Below, one piece after another: positions 10,376 to 19,521 of a stretch of DNA of 64,000 nt. Numbering within the stretch: position 1 is the first letter of the stretch; every line of letters starts with the position of its first letter. The DNA is from Serratia quinivorans. Its GTDB lineage: Bacteria > Pseudomonadota > Gammaproteobacteria > Enterobacterales > Enterobacteriaceae. The notes below the pieces were generated by a model. It did not search any database. It saw only the letters and a list, made by a program, of their open reading frames with translations, and was not told where the DNA came from. The position numbers and the translations under genes were made by a program. The DNA lies in assembly GCA_900457075.1 (NCBI GenBank), contig UGYN01000002.1, positions 3,224,001 through 3,288,000 on the forward strand, read 5' to 3'.

Positions 10376-11275
10376 TTAGTAACTGGGTTCTCTGGTGCCT
10401 TTTTTGACTTCTTGTTGATGTGCCAATAGCCGTTGCAGGTTAACCAGCGTCTTGACCAGATGAGGGATCACCCGGTCATCATTGCGCACCAGCAGGACGG
10501 CTTCGGAAGCCTTAATGCTTACCGGGTAATGATTAAGGGGTTCCTTGACCAGGTTCAGACTGTCGAGATCTTCGGTTACGTTCCACACCGTTGCATCTAT
10601 TTCTCCCCGCTCAATCCGCGTCAGAGATTCGTTATAAGGCAGGTTAATGCGTTCAATATCCTGCCCGGCAAATACCACTTCCGTGAGCAAACGCTGATCG
10701 GGCGAACGAGAGTCCAGACCAATACGACGGATGTTCTGTTTTTCGCCTTTGCGATAAACCAACTGATGCCCGTCAACGTAAGAACCGGCCCCCAACATCA
10801 TTGCCGCAGTGACTTTGCCATCGCGCAAGTAGCTTTCTGCGGCAAGATGGGAGACGACCGCCATGTCATAAACGCCGTCGATCAGGCATTCAATGCGGAC
10901 ATCTGCACCGCGCATATGGGCGTAATAGAGTGGGTAACCCTCAAACTGGGCCTTAAGCGCGCTGGCCAGTCCTTCATACAGTCGGGTGTAGGGCAATGGC
11001 ATGGCACACACAATATTGCCGATATCCGCTTGCTCCAGCAGGGCCGGATAATTCATGTTGCTAAGCAGGGTGCCATTCCTGCCGCGACGCTCCAGCGTAA
11101 CGCAAGAGGCGGTTTCCAGGGTCTTCAAAGCGTGTTGTACCACGCCGACCGAGAGATTCAGTTCGCTGGACAGCTCATCAATGGTTTTCAGACGGGCACC
11201 CGGTGCCAGTCCAAACAGGTAGCGTGCCAGGCTGACTAACGCCAGACCTTCCTTCTTAATAAATGCCTTGCTCAT
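10376..11275 (-). CDS. yhfZ: GntR-like HTH transcriptional regulator YhfZ
   Basis: A 299-residue protein with an N-terminal winged helix (RLKTIDELSSELNLSVGVVQ, residues about 29-50) and a C-terminal part resembling a periplasmic-binding-type ligand domain (CAMPLPYTRLYEGLASALKAQF onward). Length and sequence match E. coli YhfZ, ending in EPSY in both. It is the promoter-proximal gene of the minus-strand unit and is likely its local regulator. The AT-rich 11276-11340 stretch upstream would carry the promoter; it contains the imperfect repeat AGATTTAAATCT at 11299-11310, a possible operator. Confidence 0.82.
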   Translation of the reverse strand: MSKAFIKKEGLALVSLARYLFGLAPGARLKTIDELSSELNLSVGVVQHALKTLETASCVTLERRGRNGTLLSNMNYPALLEQADIGNIVCAMPLPYTRLYEGLASALKAQFEGYPLYYAHMRGADVRIECLIDGVYDMAVVSHLAAESYLRDGKVTAAMMLGAGSYVDGHQLVYRKGEKQNIRRIGLDSRSPDQRLLTEVVFAGQDIERINLPYNESLTRIERGEIDATVWNVTEDLDSLNLVKEPLNHYPVSIKASEAVLLVRNDDRVIPHLVKTLVNLQRLLAHQQEVKKGTREPSY

Positions 11276-11434
11276 CTTTTTTAATTTTCATTTTTGTGAA
11301 GATTTAAATCTTCTATCTTCCCGGCCGATCAGGCAATCGGCAAAAAATGATAATGGGAGAGGGATCACATAACTCAGAGGGGGAGACGAATGAGGCTTAT
11401 GGTTTGGGCGAAAACAGACAGGCATTTAAGAGTA

Positions 11435-11454
11435 GGGTGCGGCATGCCGCACCC
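11435..11454 (-). terminator. Palindromic hairpin downstream of speD
   Basis: A perfect 20-base GC-rich palindrome lies 8 bases beyond the speD stop, with a pyrimidine-rich but not T-only flank in the minus-strand direction. Confidence 0.55.
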
Positions 11455-11462
11455 GTTACTTA

Positions 11463-12257
11463 TCACAGATGCGGAATATTGCGGCCGTAATAGATTTCCT
11501 GCATCTCTTTCCACAGCAGATCGGTAATCTCTTTACGTTCGGCGGCACTCAGCGCATCCGGTTTGGCGTTAAACAGGTAGTGCTTCAGATCGAAATCCTT
11601 CAGCAACATCTTGGTATGGAAGATGTTCTCCTGATAAACATTCACGTCCATCATGTGGTACAGCGCCTTCATATCATCAGACATAAAGTTCTGGATCGAG
11701 TTGATCTCATGATCGATGTAATGCTTCACGCCGTTCACGTCGCGGGTAAAGCCACGCACGCGGTAGTCCATGGTAACGATGTCGGATTCCAACTGGTGGA
11801 TCAGGTAATTCAGCGCTTTAAGCGGTGAAATCACGCCGCAGGTCGACACTTCGATATCGGCGCGGAAAGTGCACAAACCGCCTTCCGGATGGCTCTCCGG
11901 ATAGGTATGAACGCAGATGTGGCTCTTGTCCAGGTGGGCAACCACCGTTTTTGACAGCGGACCTGGGTGTTCCGAGGTATCGACATCGTTCGGATCCACC
12001 GGCTCTTCGCTGACCAGAATGGTCACGCTGGCACCCTGAGGTTCATAGTCCTGGCGGGCAATGTTCAGAATATTGGCGCCAATGATCGAGCAGGTTTCGC
12101 TCAGGATCTCGGTCAGGCGATTGGCGTTGTATTGCTCGTCAATGTAGGCGATATAGCCAGCGCGGTCATCCGCGGTTTTGGCGTAACAAATATCGTAAAT
12201 ACAAAAACTCAGGCTCTTGGTCAGATTGTTGAAGCCGTGCAGTTTTAGCTTATGCAA
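11463..12257 (-). CDS. speD: S-adenosylmethionine decarboxylase proenzyme
   Basis: It makes decarboxylated SAM, the aminopropyl donor used by SpeE for spermidine. The 264-residue proenzyme self-cleaves at the Lys111-Ser112 bond in [10 protein letters not shown], where Ser112 becomes the pyruvoyl cofactor. The E. coli protein has the same length and near-identical sequence. The start codon is TTG (12257-12255), with a strong AAGGAGGTG Shine-Dalgarno just upstream, as in E. coli, so an efficient ribosome site offsets a weak start codon. It follows speE by 27 bases in the same operon. Confidence 0.96.
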   Translation of the reverse strand: MHKLKLHGFNNLTKSLSFCIYDICYAKTADDRAGYIAYIDEQYNANRLTEILSETCSIIGANILNIARQDYEPQGASVTILVSEEPVDPNDVDTSEHPGPLSKTVVAHLDKSHICVHTYPESHPEGGLCTFRADIEVSTCGVISPLKALNYLIHQLESDIVTMDYRVRGFTRDVNGVKHYIDHEINSIQNFMSDDMKALYHMMDVNVYQENIFHTKMLLKDFDLKHYLFNAKPDALSAAERKEITDLLWKEMQEIYYGRNIPHL

Positions 12258-12284
12258 TTTGGTTCACCTCCTTTATCTTCTCGC

Positions 12285-13148
12285 TTAACGTGAAACGTTC
12301 AGTGCGTCGAGCAAATACTGTGGCAGAGCAAAGCTGCCAGCGTGAATTGCCGGGTTGTAATAACGACAGTTTAAGCCGCTTTGATGAAAGCGATGTTGCA
12401 GCGTGGTCAGATCAAGCTGGCGCAACGCCGGATCCTGGCTCGCCCAGGCGAAGGTCATGATACCGCCGTAATAGGTCGGGATCGCCGCCTGATAGAAGCT
12501 GACGTCCTTGAAGTACTGGCTCAGCCTGGTGTGGCTATTGACCGCTTCGTCTTGCTGCAGGAAGCACACGCCGTTCTGCGCAACAAAAATGCCGCCTTCG
12601 TTCAGGCAGCGCGCGCAGCCTTCGTAGAATGCTGAGGTGAACAGACTTTCGCCGGGGCCGATGGGATCGGTACAGTCAGAGATAATCACATCGAATTTTT
12701 CATCGGTCTGATTAACAAAGTTGACGCCGTCGTCGATCACCAGCTTGAAGCGTGGGTCGTCGTAAGCTCCGGCATTGTGGTTTGGCAGATATTGGCGACA
12801 GAACTCGACCACACCGGCGTCGATCTCAACCATGGTGATCTGCTCTACGCCCTGATGACGGCTGACTTCGCGCAGCATGGCGCCGTCGCCACCGCCGATG
12901 ATCAGCACTTTCTTCGCCTGGCCGTGGGCCAGCAGCGGTACGTGGGTCATCATTTCGTGATAGATGAACTCATCGCGCTCGGTGGTTTGCACCACGCCGT
13001 CGAGCGCCATCACGCGCCCCAGAACCGGGTTTTCAAAAATCACCAAATCCTGATGCTCGGTCTTCTCACGATACAGCACGTTCTCTACCGAGAAGTACTG
13101 GCCGAAGTTGGCATGCAGCGTTTCATACCAAATTTCTTTCTGGGTCAT
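12285..13148 (-). CDS. speE: Spermidine synthase (polyamine aminopropyltransferase)
   Basis: Transfers the aminopropyl group from decarboxylated SAM to putrescine. The 287-residue protein shows the SAM-like nucleotide-binding motif [14 protein letters not shown] and the catalytic segment [14 protein letters not shown]. The start is taken at 13148 ([12 protein letters not shown]), which aligns with E. coli SpeE and has GGAG about 9 bases upstream. A longer in-frame start at 13220 would add 24 residues absent from relatives. It forms an operon with speD; the substrate putrescine can come from the SpeA/SpeB route encoded later in this window. Confidence 0.95.
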   Translation of the reverse strand: MTQKEIWYETLHANFGQYFSVENVLYREKTEHQDLVIFENPVLGRVMALDGVVQTTERDEFIYHEMMTHVPLLAHGQAKKVLIIGGGDGAMLREVSRHQGVEQITMVEIDAGVVEFCRQYLPNHNAGAYDDPRFKLVIDDGVNFVNQTDEKFDVIISDCTDPIGPGESLFTSAFYEGCARCLNEGGIFVAQNGVCFLQQDEAVNSHTRLSQYFKDVSFYQAAIPTYYGGIMTFAWASQDPALRQLDLTTLQHRFHQSGLNCRYYNPAIHAGSFALPQYLLDALNVSR

Positions 13149-13258
13149 GTGCGGGGACTCCGTAATAACAGCCATGAAAAATTGGCGCAACATCATAGCT
13201 AACTCTGCCTGGTGATGCACGGCTGAATTTCAAACAGAGGTAGCGCAAGGCGGGGGGA

Positions 13259-13609
13259 TTAGTTGGCGTATGCCAGCAGGCTCAGCGAGTCGCGCGCCAG
13301 GGATTTGCACTTGTTGGGGGTAGGGATGGCGATCCCGCTGAGATCGCGATAGCTGTCTTCACCCAGCGCCTTCATATTAAAACTATTATAGTTGGTCAGA
13401 TCCCAACGGTTTTGCTGAGCGAAATAAACGATGGCGCGCTTGATTTGTGCATTGGGCAAATCGTTGTAGCCGCAGTCATTTTTCAAATAAATAAAGACCG
13501 CCGTCAGATCGGCCAGATCTTCCGCCTCAGACTCATTCAGCGCCAGACTGGCGTTGGAGAACCCCAGCATGGTGAGCAGCAGCACCAGTAACGTTGTTTT
13601 TTTCATCAT
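13259..13609 (-). CDS. yacC: YacC family protein, PulS/OutS pilotin-like, secreted
   Basis: A 116-residue protein with a signal peptide (about 24 residues, ending in SLALNESEAED) and a mature domain with two conserved Cys, one in LKNDCGYNDLP and one in PNKCKSLARD. It matches E. coli YacC, placed in the PulS/OutS family related to type II secretion pilotins. No secretion operon is nearby, so its partner is unknown. Either of two adjacent ATGs (13609 or 13606) could start it. It lies upstream of speE, as in E. coli. Confidence 0.85.
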   Translation of the reverse strand: MMKKTTLLVLLLTMLGFSNASLALNESEAEDLADLTAVFIYLKNDCGYNDLPNAQIKRAIVYFAQQNRWDLTNYNSFNMKALGEDSYRDLSGIAIPTPNKCKSLARDSLSLLAYAN

Positions 13610-13706
13610 GAAAATAGACCTGTTTATTGTCCACAGACGTTATCACACTTGCCTGTAAAGGCACCAAATTTTATTACCGGCAGGTAACATAACCGGCAGC
13701 AAAGGC

Positions 13707-13737
13707 TTGACCTTCCGCTAAGGGGAGGGTTTAGGCT
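13707..13737 (+). promoter_or_regulatory. CueR-type copper-responsive promoter of cueO
   Basis: TTGACC (13707-13712) and TAGGCT (13732-13737) are separated by 19 bases, the overlong spacer typical of MerR-family promoters. The spacer holds an interrupted dyad, ACCTTCC facing GGAGGGT, matching the known CueR operator pattern. Copper induction of cueO through CueR is inferred from this. Confidence 0.8.
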
Positions 13738-13752
13738 GCGAACAGATCAATC

Positions 13753-13784
13753 TATACCCATACTCTTTCAAGTTGCAGTGCAGC
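13753..13784. repeat. Possible ERIC-end remnant
   Basis: TATACCCAT followed by CTTTCAAGTTGCAG resembles the terminal segment of the ERIC element at 21272-21398, without the central part. Confidence 0.35.
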
Positions 13785-13827
13785 TTGTGCCGCATTAAGT
13801 GCCGATCACTGAAAAAGGGAGTCAGCG

Positions 13828-15447
13828 ATGTTACGCCGTGATTTTATCAAATTGACCGCTGCGCTGGGCGCGGCAAGTGCTTTACCCTTGTGGAGCCGGG
13901 GCGTGTGGGCAGCCGAGCTGCCGGCGTTGCCGATCCCGCCGCTGTTGATGCCGGACGCTCAAGGGAACATAGCGCTGGCGCTGCAAACCGGCGAAATGAA
14001 CTGGCTGCCGGGCAAGGCGACCCAAACCTGGGGCGTTAATGGGGCGTTATTGGGGCCTGCGGTGCGATTGCAGCGCGGCAAACCGGTGACGGTGGATATT
14101 CGCAATGGCTTGCCGGAGGCCAGTACCGTTCACTGGCACGGCCTGGAAATCCCCGGTGACGTTGATGGCGGCCCGCAGGCACTGATTCAGCCAGGTACCA
14201 CGCGCAGGGTGCAATTCAAGGTCGAACAGCCCGCAGCCACCTGCTGGTTCCATCCGCATACTCACGGCAAGACCGGCCAGCAAGTGATGATGGGTTTGGC
14301 GGGGCTGGTTCTGCTGGAAGACGACGAGAGCAGCAAGTTGCCGCTGCCTAAAACCTGGGGGCAGGATGATGTTCCGGTGATCCTGCAGGACAAACGGTTG
14401 GGTAAAGATGCACAGATTGAATACCAGCTGGACGTAATGAGTGCCGCAGTAGGCTGGTTCGGTGACCGCATGTTCACCAACGGCGCCCAGTACCCACGGC
14501 ATGTGTCACCGCGCGGTTGGCTGCGCTTGCGTTTCCTCAACGGTTGTAATGCGCGTTCACTGAATCTGGCAACCAGCGATAATCGGCCGCTCTACGTGAT
14601 CGCCAGCGACGGCGGCTTTTTGGCCGAGCCGGTCAAGCTGACCGAACTGTCGATGCTGATGGGCGAACGCTTTGAAGTGCTGGTGGATGCCTCCGACGGC
14701 AAGCCTTTCGATATTGTTACGCTGCCGGTTAAACAGATGGGCATGACGCTGGCCCCGTTCGACCAGCCGCTGCCGGTATTGCATATTCAGCCTTCGCTGG
14801 CGCAGGGTATCAAGAGCATGCCGGACAGCCTGGTCAAATTGCCCGCAATACCGGCGGTAAGCGGGATCCAGGAGCGCTGGTTGCAACTGATGATGAACCC
14901 GCAGTTGGATAAGCTGGGTATGCAGGCGTTGATGGACCGCTACGGCCATCAGGCCATGGCCGGCATGAGCATGGACCACGGCAGTATGCCTAAAGACGGT
15001 GGTGATATGGCCGGCATGAAAGGCATGGACCATGGCAGTATGAAGGGGATGGACCACGGCAATATGAAAGGGATGGATCATGGCGCCAAGTCGTTCGACT
15101 TCAGCCATGCCAATATGATCAACGGCAAGGCCTTCGACATGACCAAGCCGATGTTTGAGGCCAAGCGCGGCAAATACGAAAAATGGACCATTTCGGGTGA
15201 GGGCGACATGATGCTGCATCCGTTCCATATTCACGGCACCCAGTTCCGCATCCTGTCGGAAAACGGCAAACCTCCGGCGGCTCACCGCAGCGGCTGGAAA
15301 GACACGGTACGGGTCGAAGGTTGGCGCAGTGAAGTATTGGTGCGCTTTGATCACCCAGCCAATAGCGATCATGCGTATATGGCCCACTGCCACCTGTTGG
15401 AGCATGAAGATACCGGCATGATGCTGGGCTTTACCGTCACCGACTGA
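13828..15447 (+). CDS. cueO: Multicopper oxidase CueO (periplasmic cuprous oxidase)
   Basis: This 539-residue periplasmic oxidase converts Cu(I) to the less toxic Cu(II). The N terminus has a twin-arginine signal (RRDFIK, residues 4-9, cleavage near VWAAE). Copper ligands are in HWHG, HPHTH, HPFHIHG and [12 protein letters not shown]. Between domains 2 and 3 (about residues 373-420) is a Met/His-rich substrate insert built from octapeptide repeats of the form GMDHGxMK. The CueR-type promoter 90 bases upstream supports copper induction. In E. coli cueO also lies between the spe/yacC block and hpt. Confidence 0.96.
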   Translation: MLRRDFIKLTAALGAASALPLWSRGVWAAELPALPIPPLLMPDAQGNIALALQTGEMNWLPGKATQTWGVNGALLGPAVRLQRGKPVTVDIRNGLPEASTVHWHGLEIPGDVDGGPQALIQPGTTRRVQFKVEQPAATCWFHPHTHGKTGQQVMMGLAGLVLLEDDESSKLPLPKTWGQDDVPVILQDKRLGKDAQIEYQLDVMSAAVGWFGDRMFTNGAQYPRHVSPRGWLRLRFLNGCNARSLNLATSDNRPLYVIASDGGFLAEPVKLTELSMLMGERFEVLVDASDGKPFDIVTLPVKQMGMTLAPFDQPLPVLHIQPSLAQGIKSMPDSLVKLPAIPAVSGIQERWLQLMMNPQLDKLGMQALMDRYGHQAMAGMSMDHGSMPKDGGDMAGMKGMDHGSMKGMDHGNMKGMDHGAKSFDFSHANMINGKAFDMTKPMFEAKRGKYEKWTISGEGDMMLHPFHIHGTQFRILSENGKPPAAHRSGWKDTVRVEGWRSEVLVRFDHPANSDHAYMAHCHLLEHEDTGMMLGFTVTD

Positions 15448-15462
15448 TCTACCCCCATGGAA

Positions 15463-15488
15463 CAACTGGCGGCGCACTCGCGTCGCCA
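15463..15488 (+). repeat. Left copy of 26-bp direct repeat flanking a toxin-antitoxin pair
   Basis: It matches 16060-16085 at 25 of 26 positions; the core (GCGGCGCACTCGCGTCGCCA) is identical. The two copies bracket the whole toxin-antitoxin cassette. Confidence 0.85.
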
Positions 15489-15491
15489 CGC

Positions 15492-15520
15492 TTGGTTTGG
15501 CCTTGGGAAGTGGCTATACT
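15492..15520 (+). promoter_or_regulatory. Promoter of the toxin-antitoxin operon
   Basis: TTGGTT (15492-15497) and TATACT (15515-15520) are spaced by 17 bases, 31 bases upstream of the antitoxin start. Confidence 0.6.
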
Positions 15521-15551
15521 GCTTAAAATATCAGCTATGGAGGGAAGCATT

Positions 15552-15743
15552 ATGTCGACAAAATTGGACCCTATCGTCTCGGAGTTTGAAACTCAAGAGC
15601 AGGCTGACCACTACGACCGTTGGTTTCGGAGCCAGGTTGAAGCTGCAATCAATAGTAGCGCCCCTTTGATCCCTCATGATGAAGTCATGGCCGGTGCCCG
15701 CAAGATTATCGAAGAAGCTAAAGCTAAAAGAAAATCAGCCTGA
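15552..15743 (+). CDS. Type II antitoxin, RelB/ParD-like
   Basis: A 63-residue acidic and helical protein (MSTKLDPIVSEFETQEQADH at the N terminus, basic tail EEAKAKRKSA) of the type found as the antitoxin partner of ParE/RelE toxins. The start at 15552 is set by GGAGGG about 7 bases upstream; a longer in-frame start lacks a comparable site. Its TGA overlaps the toxin ATG by one base (TGATG), so translation is coupled and antitoxin is made first. It should bind and neutralise the downstream toxin and repress the operon. The subfamily name is uncertain. Confidence 0.82.
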   Translation: MSTKLDPIVSEFETQEQADHYDRWFRSQVEAAINSSAPLIPHDEVMAGARKIIEEAKAKRKSA

Positions 15744-16030
15744 TGCTGACCGTCAAATGGACTGACGAGGCAAAAACGGGTTTATATACCCTGATCGCTT
15801 TTATCGCGGAACAAAATCCAGTTGCCGCTGAGTCGCTGATGCAGCGTATAGAAGAATCGGTCATTCCGGTAACTGAACATCCGTATTTGTTCCGAACCGG
15901 GCGCGTAGCCGGAACTCGGGAAATAGTGGTACACCCAAATTATATAGTGATTTATCGCGTATTAGCGGAGCATATCGAGGTGTTAAGTGTGCTTCATGCC
16001 CGTCAGGAATACCCTCGAGCTATACCCTAA
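15743..16030 (+). CDS. Type II toxin, RelE/ParE superfamily
   Basis: A 95-residue protein with the ParE/RelE layout: N-terminal VKWTDEAKTGLYTLIAFI helix region, PVTEHPYLFRTGRVAGTREIVV and the strand motif YIVIYRVLAEHIEVLSVLHARQEYP. ParE members poison DNA gyrase and RelE members cleave mRNA; the sequence alone does not settle which applies, although the HARQEYP ending is more ParE-like. It begins inside the antitoxin stop codon. The pair sits between cueO and hpt, which are close neighbours in E. coli, consistent with insertion. Confidence 0.85.
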   Translation: MLTVKWTDEAKTGLYTLIAFIAEQNPVAAESLMQRIEESVIPVTEHPYLFRTGRVAGTREIVVHPNYIVIYRVLAEHIEVLSVLHARQEYPRAIP

Positions 16031-16059
16031 ACTTAGTTGATACCTGAACCCGCCAGATT

Positions 16060-16085
16060 CAACGGGCGGCGCACTCGCGTCGCCA
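16060..16085 (+). repeat. Right copy of 26-bp direct repeat flanking a toxin-antitoxin pair
   Basis: Partner of 15463-15488. It abuts the upstream region of hpt, so this copy is probably the native sequence and the left copy the duplicated one. Confidence 0.85.
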
Positions 16086-16142
16086 GCGGCGTCAGGCTAT
16101 GCTAAACTCTGCGCCCTTCTTCCGGCAACTGACCTGAAAACT

Positions 16143-16679
16143 ATGAAACACACTGTAGAAGTAATGATTTCCGAGCAGGAAGTTAAGACCCGTATCGCCG
16201 AACTTGGCCGCCAGATCACCGAAGATTACCGCGATAGCGGCAGTGATATGGTGCTGGTCGGGCTGCTGCGCGGTTCCTTTATGTTCATGGCCGATCTGTG
16301 TCGCACCATTGAAGTGCCGCATGAGGTCGACTTTATGACCGCCTCCAGCTACGGCAGCGGCATGTCCACCACCCGTGACGTGAAAATCCTCAAGGATTTG
16401 GATGAAGACATCCGTGGCAAAGACGTGCTGATCGTCGAAGACATCATTGACTCCGGCAATACGCTGAACAAAGTGCGCGAAATTCTGGCGTTGCGCGGGC
16501 CGAAATCACTGGCGATTTGCACTCTGTTGGACAAGCCTGAACGTCGTGAAGTCGAAGTGCCGGTGGAGTACGTGGGCTTCCCGATCCCGGACGAGTTCGT
16601 GGTGGGTTATGGCATCGATTACGCTCAGCGTTATCGCCATTTGCCGTACGTCGGCAAAGTAGTGCTGCTGGACGAGTAA
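16143..16679 (+). CDS. hpt: Hypoxanthine phosphoribosyltransferase
   Basis: This purine-salvage enzyme converts hypoxanthine and PRPP to IMP. The 178-residue length equals the E. coli enzyme. The PRPP-binding motif [14 protein letters not shown] and the flexible loop [10 protein letters not shown] are intact, and the C-terminal [16 protein letters not shown] is conserved. It is transcribed toward can, with a shared hairpin between the two converging stops. Confidence 0.96.
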   Translation: MKHTVEVMISEQEVKTRIAELGRQITEDYRDSGSDMVLVGLLRGSFMFMADLCRTIEVPHEVDFMTASSYGSGMSTTRDVKILKDLDEDIRGKDVLIVEDIIDSGNTLNKVREILALRGPKSLAICTLLDKPERREVEVPVEYVGFPIPDEFVVGYGIDYAQRYRHLPYVGKVVLLDE

Positions 16680-16687
16680 TATGCGGT

Positions 16688-16707
16688 GGGCGCGGTTTGC
16701 CGCGCCC
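16688..16707. terminator. Hairpin between convergent hpt and can
   Basis: An 8-bp GGGCGCGG/CCGCGCCC stem with a four-base loop lies between the converging stops. It lacks a T-run, so termination strength is uncertain. Confidence 0.5.
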
Positions 16708-16716
16708 CTGACAGGA

Positions 16717-17373
16717 TTAAATCCCCTTATCCTGCTGCAGTGTAGCCATCGCCTTGCGATAGCCCATTTCCAGGCTTTCCCGGCTGGTGGCTGCAACTTC
16801 CAGATCCCGCAGACGTCCGTCTTGGATCCCGTACACCCAACCGTGAATCATCACTTTCTGCCCGCGTTTCCACGCTGACTGCATAATGGTGGAATGGCCC
16901 AGGTTATAGACTTGCTCAATCACGTTGATTTCACAGAGTACGTCGAGGCGCTGTTCTGGCTCCAGCTCACCCAACAGTGAACTGTGTTTGTACCAGAGAT
17001 CGCGGATGTGCAGCAGCCAGTTGTTGATCAGCCCCAGCTCAGGGTTCTCAACCGCGGCTTCTACGCCACCACAGCCCAGGTGTCCGCAGATAATAATATG
17101 CTCAACTTCCAGAACGTCGACGGCGTACTGCACCACCGACAGGCAGTTTAAATCGGTGTGAATCACCAGGTTGGCCACGTTACGGTGAACAAAGAGTTCA
17201 CCCGGCTCCAGCCCGGTCAGTCTTTCCGCGGGAACGCGGCTGTCTGAACAACCTATCCATAAAAAGCGAGGCTTCTGCGCCTGGGCCAAACGTTCAAAAA
17301 AGTTCGGGTCTTCCTTGCTGATGTTAGCCGACCAGGTATGGTTATTAGCGATAAGCTTTTCGATTTCTTTCAT
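16717..17373 (-). CDS. can: Beta-class carbonic anhydrase
   Basis: This cytosolic zinc enzyme interconverts CO2 and bicarbonate, supplying carboxylases at ambient CO2. The 218-residue protein has the zinc ligands of the beta class: CSDSRVP (Cys42, Asp44, Arg46) and GHLGCGG (His98, Cys101). The start at 17373 ([11 protein letters not shown]) aligns with E. coli Can; a start at 17424 would add 17 residues not seen in relatives. It is divergent from yadG, with a 236-base intergenic region holding both promoters. Confidence 0.94.
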   Translation of the reverse strand: MKEIEKLIANNHTWSANISKEDPNFFERLAQAQKPRFLWIGCSDSRVPAERLTGLEPGELFVHRNVANLVIHTDLNCLSVVQYAVDVLEVEHIIICGHLGCGGVEAAVENPELGLINNWLLHIRDLWYKHSSLLGELEPEQRLDVLCEINVIEQVYNLGHSTIMQSAWKRGQKVMIHGWVYGIQDGRLRDLEVAATSRESLEMGYRKAMATLQQDKGI

Positions 17374-17609
17374 GGAGGTTATAGACCTGTAACGGACAGA
17401 TTGCGTTGGGGTAATATAGGACAAGCGTCACAGTTTGGAAATCGGAACAGCTACGCTAGAGGGTATTCAGCCACTTTTTATACAGTAAAGCGGGATGGAA
17501 CCTGAATTTTCCGCACGGATTTGCCTCAGTGAAAACGCTGCTGATGATAACATCACCTTCATTACAAGACGCAGCAGCATACTCATCGTCACAAGGTACT
17601 TTTTAACTT

Positions 17610-18533
17610 ATGAATTATGCACTGGAAATAGCGCAGCTCACCAAGACTTACGCCGGTGGCGTCAAGGCGTTGCGCGGGATCGACCTGAACGTCGAGGCGG
17701 GGGATTTCTACGCCTTGCTGGGGCCTAACGGCGCCGGAAAATCCACTACCATCGGCATTATCAGCTCGCTGGTTAATAAGACGTCCGGCAGCGTGCGGGT
17801 GTTCGGCTACGACATCGATAAAGACATCGTCAACGCCAAGCGCCAACTTGGTCTGGTGCCGCAGGAGTTCAACTTTAACCCGTTCGAAACCGTGATGCAG
17901 ATTGTGGTCAATCAGGCCGGCTACTATGGCGTGACCCGCCGTGAGGCGCTGGTGCGGGCGGAAAAATACCTGACCCAGCTGGATCTGTGGGGCAAGCGCG
18001 ACGAACGTGCCCGCATGTTATCTGGCGGGATGAAGCGCCGCCTGATGATCGCTCGCGCATTGATGCATCAGCCAAAATTGCTGATCCTCGACGAACCGAC
18101 CGCCGGGGTAGATATCGAGCTACGCCGCTCGATGTGGGGCTTCCTGAAAGAGCTTAATGCCCAGGGCACCACCATTATTCTCACCACCCACTATCTGGAA
18201 GAAGCAGAAATGCTGTGCCGCAATATCGGCATTATCCAAAACGGTGAGCTGGTGGAAAACACCTCGATGAAAGGCCTGTTGGCCAAGCTGAAGTCTGAAA
18301 CCTTCATCCTCGATCTGGCGGCGAAAAGCCCGTTGCCGAAGCTGGACGGTTACCGTCATCGCCTGACGGACACCTCAACGCTGGAAGTGGAAGTGATGCG
18401 CGAGCAGGGCCTGAATGGCCTGTTTGCCCAGCTCAGTGCGCAGGGCGTTCAGGTACTGAGCATGCGTAACAAGGCCAACCGGCTGGAAGAGCTGTTTGTC
18501 ACTCTGGTTAACGGTAATGGAGAAAAAGCATGA
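17610..18533 (+). CDS. yadG: ABC transporter ATP-binding protein YadG
   Basis: The 307-residue nucleotide-binding subunit has Walker A GPNGAGKST, signature LSGGMKRR, Walker B LLILDEPTAGVD and switch His in TTHYLEE. It belongs to the two-component ABC-2 export family together with YadH. The ATGA overlap with yadH (stop 18531-18533, start 18530) indicates a coupled operon. The transported substrate is unknown; related systems export polysaccharides, antibiotics or ions. Confidence 0.93.
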   Translation: MNYALEIAQLTKTYAGGVKALRGIDLNVEAGDFYALLGPNGAGKSTTIGIISSLVNKTSGSVRVFGYDIDKDIVNAKRQLGLVPQEFNFNPFETVMQIVVNQAGYYGVTRREALVRAEKYLTQLDLWGKRDERARMLSGGMKRRLMIARALMHQPKLLILDEPTAGVDIELRRSMWGFLKELNAQGTTIILTTHYLEEAEMLCRNIGIIQNGELVENTSMKGLLAKLKSETFILDLAAKSPLPKLDGYRHRLTDTSTLEVEVMREQGLNGLFAQLSAQGVQVLSMRNKANRLEELFVTLVNGNGEKA

Positions 18534-19300
18534 TGCGTTTGTATTGGGTGGCCTTGCAGAGCATCTGGGCTAAAGAGATCAACCGTTTTGCCCGCATCTG
18601 GATCCAGACACTGGTGCCGCCGGTGATCACCATGACGCTGTATTTCATCATCTTCGGCAACCTGATAGGTTCACGTATTGGCGAGATGCACGGTTTTGAT
18701 TACATGCAGTTTATCGTCCCCGGTCTGATTATGATGGCGGTGATCACCAACTCGTATGCCAACGTGGCGTCATCGTTCTTCAGCGCCAAATTCCAGCGCA
18801 ACATTGAAGAGCTGCTGGTGGCCCCGGTACCGACGCACGTGGTGATTGCCGGTTACGTCGGTGGTGGCGTAGCGCGCGGTATTTGCGTCGGCGTGCTGGT
18901 GACCGTGATTTCGCTGTTCTTCGTGCCGTTGCAGGTGCATGCCTGGTGGGTGATTGTCGCTACGCTGCTGCTGACGGCGATTTTGTTCTCGCTGGCGGGG
19001 CTGATCAACGCGGTGTTTGCCACCACCTTTGACGACATCAGCCTGATCCCGACCTTCGTGCTGACGCCGCTGACCTATCTGGGTGGGGTGTTTTACTCGC
19101 TGACGCTTTTGCCGCCGTTCTGGCAGGCGGTGTCCAAACTGAACCCGATTGTCTACATGATTAGCGGATTCCGCTATGGCTTCCTGGGCATCAGCGACGT
19201 GCCGTTGACGCTGACCATGACGGTGCTGGTGGCGTTCATTGCGGTGTTCTACCTGCTGTCCTGGTACCTGATTGAGCGCGGTCGCGGTCTGCGTACCTGA
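18530..19300 (+). CDS. yadH: ABC-2 type permease YadH
   Basis: This 256-residue inner-membrane protein has about six hydrophobic segments and the ABC-2 signature region IVYMISGFRYGFLG near the C terminus. It pairs with YadG, forming a probable homodimeric channel energised by two YadG subunits. The first of two adjacent ATGs (18530) is used because E. coli YadH also starts with two Met. A hairpin terminator follows. Confidence 0.93.
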   Translation: MMRLYWVALQSIWAKEINRFARIWIQTLVPPVITMTLYFIIFGNLIGSRIGEMHGFDYMQFIVPGLIMMAVITNSYANVASSFFSAKFQRNIEELLVAPVPTHVVIAGYVGGGVARGICVGVLVTVISLFFVPLQVHAWWVIVATLLLTAILFSLAGLINAVFATTFDDISLIPTFVLTPLTYLGGVFYSLTLLPPFWQAVSKLNPIVYMISGFRYGFLGISDVPLTLTMTVLVAFIAVFYLLSWYLIERGRGLRT

Positions 19301-19306
19301 TTAACC

Positions 19307-19340
19307 AGCGTCCCCTGACATCGCGTACGGGGACGCTTTA
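19307..19340 (+). terminator. Hairpin after yadH
   Basis: A 9-bp AGCGTCCCC/GGGGACGCT stem with a 13-base loop, followed by a short TTTAT tail. Confidence 0.65.
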
Positions 19341-19451
19341 TCTCACCTGAAGCAAGTAGCCTGTAAATCAATAGAATTGCTCAAATAACCCCTTTCTCCC
19401 CGCCATTCAAATCGTGCTATGCTGGCGCTCCACATTTTCTCCATTTTGTTA

Positions 19452-19498
19452 TATACCCTATGAATTTCAAGTTGCGGCTGGAAAAGCGACGGGTATAC
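19452..19498. repeat. Short ERIC-like inverted element
   Basis: A segment of about 47 bases begins TATACCCTAT and ends GGGTATA, with CAAGTTGCGGCTGG inside. It has the ends of an ERIC element but no centre, so it looks internally deleted. It lies just upstream of yadE. Confidence 0.4.
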
Positions 19499-19521
19499 GC
19501 ACTCGTAAGCAGAACATAACC

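Noticed and set aside
14557..15489. A 310-codon minus-strand frame opposite cueO
   Set aside because: Its His-rich composition simply mirrors the Met/His codons of CueO on the other strand.
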